Both the position numbers and the translations under genes were made by a program. From the IMG/VR virus record IMGVR_UViG_3300032116_000883, positions 1 through 31,413 of that record: a stretch of 31,413 nucleotides of DNA, one strand, 5' to 3'. This document shows positions 6,477 to 14,662 of this stretch, piece after piece. Under the pieces are notes generated by a model, which saw only the letters and a program-made list of their open reading frames with translations, made no database searches and was not told where the DNA came from. The first letter of the stretch is position 1. Every line of letters begins with the position of its first letter. Origin of the DNA: a virus.

Positions 6477-8717
6477 ATGTCTTTAATAGCACTAACTCAA
6501 GGTTACGATAGACCAAATCGTTTAACCGACACAAAAGATGAATTATACCACAACAAGTGGGGAAGACACGCTGCATTCGTTGGAACAGCAAACGACCTTC
6601 ATTATAGATATATTGCTAGGACAAAAATCAATAAAAGCTTTTATAAGGGCGACCAATGGATCGTTGATGAGGATTTAGAATCTTTCTTCAAAGACGATAC
6701 AAACCAAAGCCGTAACAGGCTAAAGATGGTGCACAACATAATCCGCCCAATGATTGAACAGTATCGTGGTAACGCGATACGCATGAAGATTAACTACAAG
6801 GCGAAGAGTGTATCTCCAAAGTCAATAAATAGGAGAGAGCAAAAGCTTCAAGAGATGATGTTCTACACAAGCGTAGCTTCAAAGGTTGGAGCTGCTTTCG
6901 GGGCGGACATGAAGAAGAAGTTGCCTATCGGAGAAACGCAGGAGGAGACAAAGAGATTATTCAATAACATGTATGTTGACGGATTCGTTGAGGATATTAA
7001 CAATCTTTTAGAATACGTTTCCCAGCTTAACAAATTCGAGGAGATGCAGGTTCGCATGGCGGAAGAGATTGCATTGTCCGGAATAGGAGTTGTAAAAACA
7101 TACGAATATAACGGGCATCAAGTATTTGAACCTGTACGCTCAGAAGATTACTTCTGGGATAGAACAGCTACTAAGCCAGACCATTCAGATGCTGAATTTT
7201 GGGGTGTAGAGCAATACCGTACAGCTCCAGATATTTTCGAGTCCTACCCAGATGTAAGTCAAACGGGTAAAGAAGCTATCGAGAACTACGCTAAGCGATA
7301 CATGAACTCTGCATCAAACACAGAGTACCAAATGTCGCTTGGTGGCAAGATTCCTGTTATTGAATCATACTGGAGAGACTGTAAAGAATATTGGTTCGGA
7401 TATGTTCGTGATGAATACGGATACCCATACCTTACAAGAATAAACTTTACCTACGAAGGGGAAGAAAAGCCTCGCTATACAGATAAGGACTTAATCCTTG
7501 TTGATAGCGAAAGAGCAAGACGCGTACTTGGAAAAGGTAAATTAAAGAAAAGAATTACCGTTGACGAGCTTCGCTTTTGCACGTTCATCCCGAACGAGGC
7601 ATTACAAATTACAAATAACGAAACAAAAGGAGCTGACATCGTTCTTGACTATGGGCTTGTTCCATACCAAGAGACAGACAACTTAGACTTGTCTAACGTG
7701 AAGTCTCCATTTAAAGCATACTGCTGGGCATATATCGATGGAGAAGTATTATCTCCTGTTGACGACACAATCAGCCCTCAGCGATTCATTAACCGATTGC
7801 TATCAGTAGTAGAAAATCAGATTAACAACTCTCGTGGATCAGGAACAGTATATGATAAGTCAATCGTTGACCCCGATGGTGGAGAATCAGAAATGCTTCG
7901 AAACATGAATCAAAGCAAGCCTGTTGGAGTAAATGCCAGAGGCCGAGGGATTCAAAATGTTGTAGGAGCATACGATGCTACGGTAGGTAAAGGCACATTC
8001 TCATTACTTGAGATGCTTAGCACAATGAAAAACCTTAACAAAGATGTTACAGGTTTAAATGAAGCTATCCAAGGAGAGTCGATGGGACAGGATCAATTAG
8101 TAGGCGTTACTGAATTAATGATACAACGAGGGTCGTTAATGCAGGAACCATTCTACAATGCTGTAACAATGATATTCTCACAATGTTTTCAAGCAATCGC
8201 ATCTGCCGGGAAAAGAATTTACGCAGACAATGAGAGAGAAATAGCTATTGCTATCGGTGACGAAGGCGCTAAGCGATTGGTAATTTCAAAGGAAATGAAG
8301 ACGGAAGATTTCCGTGTATTCATTAAGCGTGAAAATAGCGAGGAGACATTAATAAAAGCTGCGGACGGAATGGCTCTTACATTATTCCAAGCTCAACTTA
8401 TTGACGATATCACATTCGCTGCATTATATGGAAGGTCAACACCTGACCAAGTAACAGCTGCACTTCGCGAGTCTGCAAGAACAAGAATTGAAGCTAAGAT
8501 AATGGCGGAGAAACAAGCGAAAGCGAACGAGCAAAGACAAGCTCAAGTAGACGCTGCAGAAGAACAGAAGATGCTAATGTTAATGAACGAAGACAAAGAA
8601 ACAGAGGAGCGTAAACTAGCAATCCAGGGCGACCAAAAGATTGATGAAATCATGGCTAAAGGGATGGTTGACCAGATAAACAATACAGTTAATCCACAAA
8701 GCTCTGTTAATAAATAA
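6477..8717 (+). CDS. Portal protein
   Basis: The 746-residue protein forms the dodecameric ring at the capsid vertex through which DNA enters and leaves. Support: its place after TerL and before scaffold and capsid; a length typical of podovirus (P22 or crAss-like) portals; an N-terminal block with FYKGDQW (55-61); and NIIRPMIEQYRGNA (87-100), the conserved arrangement in which an N-x-I-x-P-x-I-x-x-x-x-G-N helix follows the first domain. The C-terminal 70-80 residues are rich in Q, A, E and K and should form the long barrel or coiled-coil helices. It starts immediately after the 199-residue gene and ends the first transcription unit; a new promoter follows. Confidence 0.88.
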   Translation: MSLIALTQGYDRPNRLTDTKDELYHNKWGRHAAFVGTANDLHYRYIARTKINKSFYKGDQWIVDEDLESFFKDDTNQSRNRLKMVHNIIRPMIEQYRGNAIRMKINYKAKSVSPKSINRREQKLQEMMFYTSVASKVGAAFGADMKKKLPIGETQEETKRLFNNMYVDGFVEDINNLLEYVSQLNKFEEMQVRMAEEIALSGIGVVKTYEYNGHQVFEPVRSEDYFWDRTATKPDHSDAEFWGVEQYRTAPDIFESYPDVSQTGKEAIENYAKRYMNSASNTEYQMSLGGKIPVIESYWRDCKEYWFGYVRDEYGYPYLTRINFTYEGEEKPRYTDKDLILVDSERARRVLGKGKLKKRITVDELRFCTFIPNEALQITNNETKGADIVLDYGLVPYQETDNLDLSNVKSPFKAYCWAYIDGEVLSPVDDTISPQRFINRLLSVVENQINNSRGSGTVYDKSIVDPDGGESEMLRNMNQSKPVGVNARGRGIQNVVGAYDATVGKGTFSLLEMLSTMKNLNKDVTGLNEAIQGESMGQDQLVGVTELMIQRGSLMQEPFYNAVTMIFSQCFQAIASAGKRIYADNEREIAIAIGDEGAKRLVISKEMKTEDFRVFIKRENSEETLIKAADGMALTLFQAQLIDDITFAALYGRSTPDQVTAALRESARTRIEAKIMAEKQAKANEQRQAQVDAAEEQKMLMLMNEDKETEERKLAIQGDQKIDEIMAKGMVDQINNTVNPQSSVNK

Positions 8718-8736
8718 TTACAAAAAAATAACATTA

Positions 8737-8768
8737 TTGTATAATTGTTAAAAAAAATACTACTTTTG
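8737..8768 (+). promoter_or_regulatory. Promoter of the scaffold-capsid unit
   Basis: TTG at 8737-8739 is followed after 21 bases by TACTTTTG at 8761-8768, a full Bacteroidota promoter match. The expected leader is about 25 bases, A-rich, before the ATG at 8799. Confidence 0.72.
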
Positions 8769-8798
8769 CAAAGTATAACAAACGAAAACTGATGAACG

Positions 8799-10046
8799 AT
8801 GGAAAATGATGCGTCACAAAATGGAGCTGCGGCTCAACCTAAATTTCAAGTACCCGATTCTATTTCTGCATTAGCAGATGCAATGCAAGGAATGCCAGGA
8901 GCTGGAAACATTTTAAAGGATCTAGGCAATGAAGCATTAAAAGCCGGAGTTATAGTTGAGCAAAAGCCGCTAGAAAATACATCTACGGAAGAGCAAAAGT
9001 CAGCAGCAAACGGAGTTGATACAAATATTGAAAATGCTAACAGCGGGGGCCCGTCAAGCGGAAATGAAGCCGCAGCAGCTGCAAGTCAGAATCAAAATTC
9101 TGCTCCAAATGAAAATGAGGAGATCGAAGAAGAGATTAACGACCCTATCTTAGGAACCGTTAAATCATCAGTAAAGAAATCAGAAGTGATTTCGGACATC
9201 GGTGGAATAAGCGAGTTAATAAAGAAAGAGTTCGGACAAGAAGCGCCAGACTTACCAAAGCTTAGCAAGTTTTTAAAAGGATCAGTAGCAGAATGGAGAG
9301 CGCAAGCTCAAAAGTCAGCTGAATACCAAGAGCAACTATCTAAATATGAAAGCATATTTGATACAATGCCAGAAGAGTTATTAAATGGGGTTAAATCGTT
9401 CTTTGCAGGAGAGTCAGACTGGAAAAACAAAGTCGTAAGCACCTCCAAAATTGATTTCAACAAACCTGTAAATGAAATCCCAACAAGAGAATTAATTGAA
9501 CATTACTTCCCTGGCGATTTCGAAAAAGAAGATTTTGAAGCAGAAGAAAAACCAAAAGCCCTTGTGGTTGCGGAGAAAGCTGCTAAAGATAAATTCTCTA
9601 TTGAGAAAAAAGGTCGAGAAGAGTTGAGTGCTAGAGAGATTAAAGCTGCAGAATCTCGCTTATCTGCGAGAAAAGCATCGGTCGCTAGTTCCTTAACATC
9701 TCTCAAGGAGTCGTTTCCTAAACTTGACGCTTCTGTTGAGAAACAGATTAAGAGTGTCTTGGAAAGTGGCGATATAAGCTCTTTGTTTCTTAATAAAGAC
9801 GGTAGTGTTAAGCCGGACGCTGCTGAAAATTTAATGATGGCTTTGCATGGCAAGAAGACAGTAAAAACGCTTGTTGATATTGCAAGTAAGAGAGCAGAAA
9901 CTGCCGCAAATGAGGACATCCTTACTCGTGCTGCAGATGAACGTAGACCTGGAAAAGGGGCTGCCTCTAATGAACAAAAGAATGAGAAAGTACAGAAAGA
10001 AATAGATTTACAATTAGGAGGGTTAAATAAAAAACGAACTTACTAA
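8799..10046 (+). CDS. Scaffold-like assembly protein
   Basis: This 415-residue, highly charged protein is rich in Ala, Glu, Lys and Ser. The first 110 residues are low-complexity (ENANSGGPSSGNEAAAAASQ), followed by an acidic stretch (NENEEIEEEINDPI). Residues from about 150 to 400 are mostly helical and coiled-coil-prone. It lies directly before the major capsid gene, with which it shares a promoter. This is the usual place and composition for a scaffold or assembly protein that shapes the prohead and is later removed. No protease triad is visible, so self-cleavage is not indicated. No sequence motif proves the role; the call rests on composition and position. Confidence 0.72.
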   Translation: MENDASQNGAAAQPKFQVPDSISALADAMQGMPGAGNILKDLGNEALKAGVIVEQKPLENTSTEEQKSAANGVDTNIENANSGGPSSGNEAAAAASQNQNSAPNENEEIEEEINDPILGTVKSSVKKSEVISDIGGISELIKKEFGQEAPDLPKLSKFLKGSVAEWRAQAQKSAEYQEQLSKYESIFDTMPEELLNGVKSFFAGESDWKNKVVSTSKIDFNKPVNEIPTRELIEHYFPGDFEKEDFEAEEKPKALVVAEKAAKDKFSIEKKGREELSAREIKAAESRLSARKASVASSLTSLKESFPKLDASVEKQIKSVLESGDISSLFLNKDGSVKPDAAENLMMALHGKKTVKTLVDIASKRAETAANEDILTRAADERRPGKGAASNEQKNEKVQKEIDLQLGGLNKKRTY

Positions 10047-10067
10047 AAAAAAACAAATCTATAAGCT

Positions 10068-11348
10068 ATGAATACTAACTATTCACCTGGTATTGGTAAT
10101 GCACCATTCGGGAATACAAATGCAAATCCTCAAGCATCTCAGTATGCTGCAATCTCTGGTTATACTCCAGATGAAACAATCTTGCTTGCTAAAGCAATCA
10201 AAAGAGCAATCTTTGATGCTGCGCCAGCACAATACAACGCTTTAAAGTTGTTGTATGCAAAACCATTCGAAGAAGTAAACGGTGATGAGTTCTCTTATTT
10301 AGAGCAAACTTTCGGTCGTTCAGTGTTAACATCTAACGCAATCGTAGCTGGTGTAGCTGCTGTTGTTGGTGTTCCTGCTTCACAAGTGTTAACATTAACT
10401 GCGGCTTCAATGGCGTTTTTAACTGTTGACTTAATCATCATCTACCCTGACAACACTAAAGGTGTTATCCGCTCGGTGAATGCTGGTTTGAATCAGATCA
10501 CTGTTGAATCTCAAACGTCTGCTGCTTTACCAGCTGTAGCTGTTGGTGATATCTTCGCAACACAGTCAACAATCGTTGCTGATGCTGCTACAGATTTCTC
10601 TAACTACGAGAGAATGGAAGTTATCGAGCGTTACAACTTCGTTCAATTCTTCTTACGTGCTGCACGTTGGGGTAAAATCGAGTTGACAAAGTTCGAGAAC
10701 ATGGGTACTACAAACTACCTTGCTATCGACAAAGAGCAAAAATTAAAGCAATTACGTGTTGACTTGTTCAACTCATTCTTCAACGGTCAACGTGGAGAGT
10801 TCCGTATTGCTAGTGGTCAACCAGCGAAAGCTATGGGTGGTATCTACCCTATCATGGTTGCTGCAGGTTCTCAAAATGCAAACCCTACAATCGCTGGTTT
10901 AAAAGCTACGTTTGAGGCATTAGCATTTGCTACGAACTACAAAGCAGAAGGTGCAACACGCTTCATCTACGGAACAGAAGAAATGTTGTACGAATTATCA
11001 AAAGTGTTTAAAGAGCCAGGAATCCGTTACACGCCTAACGATGAAATCGCGAACTTAAACTTAATGGAATACCGTATCGGAACAATGCGTTTCGTTCCAG
11101 TAAACTGTGAGTTATTCCGCGAAGCTTCTTGTTTCCCTGCTGATTGGAAGCGTAAGTTATTGATTATCGATCAAGAAACTATCACTCCTATCAAGATGAA
11201 AGGAATCGAAGCAATGAACATCGGAGGTTCTACTTTGGACAAAGGTTCAAACGGAACTCGCGAAGGATTTAAAGATTGGTACGTTGAAGCTCAATTGAGT
11301 TTACAAATGAACAATCCTTTATCTTCTTTCTGGATTGACGTTCAATAA
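10068..11348 (+). CDS. Major capsid protein (HK97-fold expected)
   Basis: The 426-residue protein forms the icosahedral shell. Evidence: location after the scaffold-like gene, length, and the composition of a coat protein. An N-terminal region (to about residue 90) is followed by a strand-rich insert containing YPDNTKGVIRSVNAGLNQIT and VAVGDIFATQSTIVADAATD. Then comes a helical core with NFVQFFLRAARWGKIELTKF, and a C-terminal domain with FIYGTEEMLYELSKVF and FVPVNCELF. Codon use (CGT, GGT, TTA, AAC, GCT) is markedly more biased than in neighbouring genes, as expected of the most abundant virion protein. A very strong hairpin terminator follows 10 bases after the stop. It resembles capsid proteins of crAss-like and related Bacteroidota podoviruses, from memory. 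Confidence 0.85.
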   Translation: MNTNYSPGIGNAPFGNTNANPQASQYAAISGYTPDETILLAKAIKRAIFDAAPAQYNALKLLYAKPFEEVNGDEFSYLEQTFGRSVLTSNAIVAGVAAVVGVPASQVLTLTAASMAFLTVDLIIIYPDNTKGVIRSVNAGLNQITVESQTSAALPAVAVGDIFATQSTIVADAATDFSNYERMEVIERYNFVQFFLRAARWGKIELTKFENMGTTNYLAIDKEQKLKQLRVDLFNSFFNGQRGEFRIASGQPAKAMGGIYPIMVAAGSQNANPTIAGLKATFEALAFATNYKAEGATRFIYGTEEMLYELSKVFKEPGIRYTPNDEIANLNLMEYRIGTMRFVPVNCELFREASCFPADWKRKLLIIDQETITPIKMKGIEAMNIGGSTLDKGSNGTREGFKDWYVEAQLSLQMNNPLSSFWIDVQ

Positions 11349-11358
11349 GAATAAAAAG

Positions 11359-11387
11359 AGCGGGGCTGTTACAACAACGGCCCCGCT
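11359..11387 (+). terminator. Strong terminator after the capsid gene
   Basis: A 12-base-pair stem (AGCGGGGCTGTT with AACGGCCCCGCT, one T-G wobble) closes a 5-base loop at 11371-11375 and is followed by TATTTAAAA. It is the most GC-rich stem noticed in the window. No promoter is seen before the next gene, so some readthrough must feed it. Confidence 0.82.
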
Positions 11388-11416
11388 TATTTAAAACATA
11401 ACCAACTAAAAGAAAA

Positions 11417-12238
11417 ATGGCATTAGAAGAAGGAAACGAAAAGGACCTTAATAAAGGTATACCTCAAAATGTATCCCCAGAGATACAAGAACTTTTACTT
11501 GAGATGAGACGCAAAATTGCTGTCTTAGAAGAAAGTAAACAGTCTGCACCACAATCAATCGCGGGGCAAACATCACCAGAACAATTTGCAATGCTCGTTG
11601 CTGAGATTGCTAAAGCAGTAAAAACCAGACCAGAAGCAGAATCGCTTACTGTATCAAAATTCGTTGAGGAGAGAGATATTGATCCAAAGGATTACGATAG
11701 AGAAGGTGTTCGCTTTAGCGCATTCGGTACAGGATGGTATATTATGGACGATTTAAGAAATGGATTCCCTGTTTCTACACCGTTCAAAAATATGCTTGTA
11801 TTTGCTTACACTGGAACAAAACGAGGCAATCGTGATGAACGAGGGAAAGAAGAATTATCAACTTTCTGTACGTTCGTAAGCCATAGCAAGATGGAGCAAA
11901 AATGGTTGCGTGAACACAGACACTACGGTGTTAAGTTTTTCGAATCAGCAACTGCAGCATTAAGCGTTAACGCTGAGCGCTCACAAGCTTTTGCAAGATG
12001 CGTAGACTCTTTAGCTGCGCAGGACCAAAACCAGGTTATGTCTCAGTGTCAATCATACGGAGTGCCTATCTCTACAAACATGAGAGATATGCGATTAGCT
12101 CTAGCAGAAAAGATGGTTGAAAAGATGTTTGAAGCAAGAAAAGCTTCTACGGAAAAGATGCTTACAGAATCTTTCGAAGAAAGAGAGTTTTCGAACAGCA
12201 CCAAAACAACATCGGAAGTGTTAGGAAGAAAAATTTAA
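11417..12238 (+). CDS. Hypothetical virion-region protein between two terminators
   Basis: This 273-residue protein starts MALEEGNEKDLNKGIPQNVS. Its N-terminus is acidic and helical (ELLLEMRRKIAVLEES). The central part has FSAFGTGWYIMDDLRNGFPV and a histidine-rich WLREHRHYGVKFFESA, and the C-terminal third is helical (MRLALAEKMVEKMFEARKAS). I recognise no family or catalytic motif. It sits between the capsid terminator and another hairpin terminator with no clear promoter of its own, implying low-level readthrough expression. Position between capsid and connector genes suggests a minor head or head-tail component. That is an inference. Confidence 0.78.
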   Translation: MALEEGNEKDLNKGIPQNVSPEIQELLLEMRRKIAVLEESKQSAPQSIAGQTSPEQFAMLVAEIAKAVKTRPEAESLTVSKFVEERDIDPKDYDREGVRFSAFGTGWYIMDDLRNGFPVSTPFKNMLVFAYTGTKRGNRDERGKEELSTFCTFVSHSKMEQKWLREHRHYGVKFFESATAALSVNAERSQAFARCVDSLAAQDQNQVMSQCQSYGVPISTNMRDMRLALAEKMVEKMFEARKASTEKMLTESFEEREFSNSTKTTSEVLGRKI

Positions 12239-12257
12239 TAAACAAAAATACATGCAT

Positions 12258-12288
12258 AAAGGGTAGGCAACAAAATTGTCTACCCTTT
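12258..12288 (+). terminator. Hairpin terminator after the 273-aa gene
   Basis: AAAGGGTAGGCAA (12258-12270) pairs with TTGTCTACCCTTT (12276-12288), 13 pairs with one G-T wobble, around a CAAAA loop. The 3' arm ends in TTT and is followed by GTCATTT. It lies 20 bases past the stop. Confidence 0.75.
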
Positions 12289-12319
12289 GTCATTTAAACC
12301 AAAATAATTTATACATTTG
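12286..12319 (+). promoter_or_regulatory. Promoter of the connector-nozzle unit
   Basis: TTTG at 12286-12289 lies 22 bases before TACATTTG at 12312-12319. The -33 element overlaps the end of the preceding terminator. The ATG follows 20 bases after the -7 box. Confidence 0.62.
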
Positions 12320-12338
12320 TTTCTGATAAATTACCACC

Positions 12339-13100
12339 ATGCCAATATCAGTTCAAGAGATAGTAAACAGAGCAACATCGGCACTAGATGCGGAAGGTAG
12401 CGACAGATACAGGTTCGATCAAGATTTCAAACCAGCCATTAACTATGCTATAGAATGGTCGGTTTCTGCATTCAATGACGCATTTGCTCAGAATAAACTT
12501 TCTGGAGAGTCGCTAAAAGAGCTTAACAAAGTTGGAATATGGCAGACAAATAATTTTTCAAGACTAGCTTTCGATGAGGCAGCTGTGGGGAATAAGTTAT
12601 GGACAATAATCGCCATATACCCAAAGCCTACAGTGTATCCATATAGAGCACCCGTAGCAAATTCTAATGTGGTTCTTTCCGAGTTTGTAAAAGACTTATC
12701 ATTCGTTAAGTCTGAGTATGCTGCTAAAAGGCTTACTCAGGAGGAGTGGAATGATAACGTAAAAAATGTTTTCATGCCTGGAAATATAAAATTGGGCGGG
12801 GAGCTAACTGACTACGCATACCTTGACTCGGTTAACTATTCTTCAACAAGCTATTCAAATCCAGGATTATTCGAAACGGAAATTAGACCATCCGTGGCAA
12901 ACGAATTTGTTGCAATGGCGTACCTTGCAAAACCTACAGCAGTAGCTCTAATATCAGACTCAGTTCAGTTTCCAGAATCTATGACAAATATCATAGTAGA
13001 GAAAGCTTTAAACTTTATTTCATACAAGCAAGGTGACGGAACCAACCTTTATGGTGTTACGTCAGCAGATATTAACCGATTAGTAGCATTAATGAGATAA
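12339..13100 (+). CDS. Putative head-tail connector or tail ring protein 1
   Basis: This 253-residue protein starts MPISVQEIVNRATSALDAEG. The first segment is helical, with RYRFDQDFKPAINYAIEWSV; a strand-rich middle (LWTIIAIYPKPTVYPYRAPV) and a helical end (MTNIIVEKALNFISYKQGDG) follow. It is the first of three similarly sized genes that lead into the giant nozzle gene. In crAss-like and related podoviruses this position holds ring proteins that join portal to tail. I infer the same here from gene order; no signature motif is visible. The next gene begins 1 base after its stop. Confidence 0.65.
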   Translation: MPISVQEIVNRATSALDAEGSDRYRFDQDFKPAINYAIEWSVSAFNDAFAQNKLSGESLKELNKVGIWQTNNFSRLAFDEAAVGNKLWTIIAIYPKPTVYPYRAPVANSNVVLSEFVKDLSFVKSEYAAKRLTQEEWNDNVKNVFMPGNIKLGGELTDYAYLDSVNYSSTSYSNPGLFETEIRPSVANEFVAMAYLAKPTAVALISDSVQFPESMTNIIVEKALNFISYKQGDGTNLYGVTSADINRLVALMR

Positions 13101-13101
13101 C

Positions 13102-13827
13102 ATGGGATTCGTACTAAGACATATTATTGATGACATCGCTGTAGCTTTAAAGCAAACATCGGATGATAAATCTATCCAAAGGTCACAGATAGCGTATTGG
13201 GTATTACTTATTGGTAACACTTTAAAAGCGCAGCATATCCAAAAGAGATCATCGGGAGCATTTTTATCAATATTCCCAGATGTTCCAGTGTTAATTGATT
13301 CTGTAAGCGGAGGGAAGAATAAGATTAAAAACCGTAAGTATATCGAGATCCCTACAACAATCTATGATTTTAATAATGATAGAGGAGTGGATTTTATAGC
13401 TTACGAGTCACCCGGAGGACCAGCGTGCCCTCCTCAGTTTACAAAACAAACATTTGACAGAACAACACCGAAGGAGTCAGAGGTGCTTTATTATTCAAAA
13501 TACACAGCGCCAAGTCCAAAAGTGCCAGCGTTTTACAGAGTTGGCGATAGGCTATATTTACTTGGAATCGAAAAGGTTGATACTAAGTTTGTAGAGGTAG
13601 GTTTGTTTACAGCTTTCGACCCATTAACAAAAATAAATATTGACGACTACTTCGATTTCCCTGACGAGCTTACATCCGTATTAAGGAGACAAGTTTTAGA
13701 CATGGCTAGATTTAGCTACATCTTCCCGCAGGAGAGACAAAACGATGGTGATGATACTATTGCTCAAAAAGCAGTACAATCACCTAAAATGGTAAGCGTT
13801 AACGAACAACAACAAACTGAACAATAA
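13102..13827 (+). CDS. Putative tail ring or connector protein 2
   Basis: This 241-residue protein starts MGFVLRHIIDDIAVALKQTS. After a helical N-terminus it has a strand-rich core (KYIEIPTTIYDFNNDRGVDF, VPAFYRVGDRLYLLGIEKVD) and a conserved-looking end: DFPDELTSVLRRQVLDMARF, then IFPQERQNDGDD. That end resembles structural proteins of Bacteroidota podoviruses that I recall, in which a DEL..L.R.VL stretch leads to ERxNDG. The stop and the next ATG share a TAATG junction, so translation is coupled. It probably lies between portal and nozzle in the virion. Confidence 0.68.
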   Translation: MGFVLRHIIDDIAVALKQTSDDKSIQRSQIAYWVLLIGNTLKAQHIQKRSSGAFLSIFPDVPVLIDSVSGGKNKIKNRKYIEIPTTIYDFNNDRGVDFIAYESPGGPACPPQFTKQTFDRTTPKESEVLYYSKYTAPSPKVPAFYRVGDRLYLLGIEKVDTKFVEVGLFTAFDPLTKINIDDYFDFPDELTSVLRRQVLDMARFSYIFPQERQNDGDDTIAQKAVQSPKMVSVNEQQQTEQ

Positions 13828-14648
13828 TGGATCAATCAGCACTTAATTATGTTTCAGTAAACGAGATATTGCACGATGTTACAAAGCTTGTTGCTGACCC
13901 ACGAATGGATTTTTATTCTAAAGGAGGCTATACAAGTTTAGTACAGCAAGCTCTTGAAGGATTATCGTTCGACACTTTCTTTGATATTCGAAGAGAGTCT
14001 TTCGACTTTCCTGTAGATTCATTATCATTAGATATGCCGTTAGGAGCTTTCAATATTAAAGAGATTTACCTATACCACGGAACAGAGTGTGACATCACTA
14101 GAAGTCAAAAGGTTTGGCACAAAAGAAATTATTACACTAAGGGTGCAGGATACTTTGCTAACAACAAGGGAAATAATGTAAATGACCCGTTCTACGATAG
14201 TAACAGCATAAAATTCAGCAACACTCTTGATGGCTCTGTAAACAGAGGTTACTACAGAAGAGATGTTGGTAGCGCAAACGACCATTACTTTTATAACGTC
14301 CAAAATGGAGTTATAATGTTCAGTTCTCCATGTAGAGCTTTCGAGAAAGTGCATGTAGTATTTAACGGAACCGGTTGCGATATTGGTGACGAGCCTATTA
14401 TTCCTTTGTTTTTAAGAGAGGCCGTAAAAGATTTCGTTTGCGAGGAGGTTCTTAGAGCAAAGATGGCTATCGACCCAAAGATGGCTACATTGTGGTCTAT
14501 ATACGAGAAGAGACTAAACAGAGATCAGAAATACGGGTTTAATGGAAGCTGGCCAAGAGCTGAGTATCGAGTTAAAACGATGTCGTCTGCTGAACGTAGC
14601 GACCTATTTGAATATTTAGGTCGCCCATCATGGGGAAGCGGTAAATAA
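13827..14648 (+). CDS. Putative tail tube or connector protein 3
   Basis: This 273-residue protein starts MDQSALNYVSVNEILHDVTK. It has an aromatic, asparagine-rich middle (YFANNKGNNVNDPFYDSNSI) and a C-terminal helical block after IIPLFLREAVKDFVCEEVLR, ending ERSDLFEYLGRPSWGSGK. The pattern VIMFSSPCRAFEKVHVVFNG then a helix bundle recalls connector proteins of crAss-like phages, possibly equivalent in job to the T7 tubular protein A. It overlaps the previous gene by one base and precedes the nozzle gene by 14 bases. The role comes from gene order and a remembered resemblance. Confidence 0.68.
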   Translation: MDQSALNYVSVNEILHDVTKLVADPRMDFYSKGGYTSLVQQALEGLSFDTFFDIRRESFDFPVDSLSLDMPLGAFNIKEIYLYHGTECDITRSQKVWHKRNYYTKGAGYFANNKGNNVNDPFYDSNSIKFSNTLDGSVNRGYYRRDVGSANDHYFYNVQNGVIMFSSPCRAFEKVHVVFNGTGCDIGDEPIIPLFLREAVKDFVCEEVLRAKMAIDPKMATLWSIYEKRLNRDQKYGFNGSWPRAEYRVKTMSSAERSDLFEYLGRPSWGSGK

Positions 14649-14662
14649 TAAACTTACTTTTT

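Noticed and set aside
9503-9919. Leftward 138-codon open frame inside the scaffold-like gene
   Set aside because: It mirrors an Ala/Glu/Lys-rich coding sequence (giving Ser/Phe/Leu) and lies alone against the operon direction.
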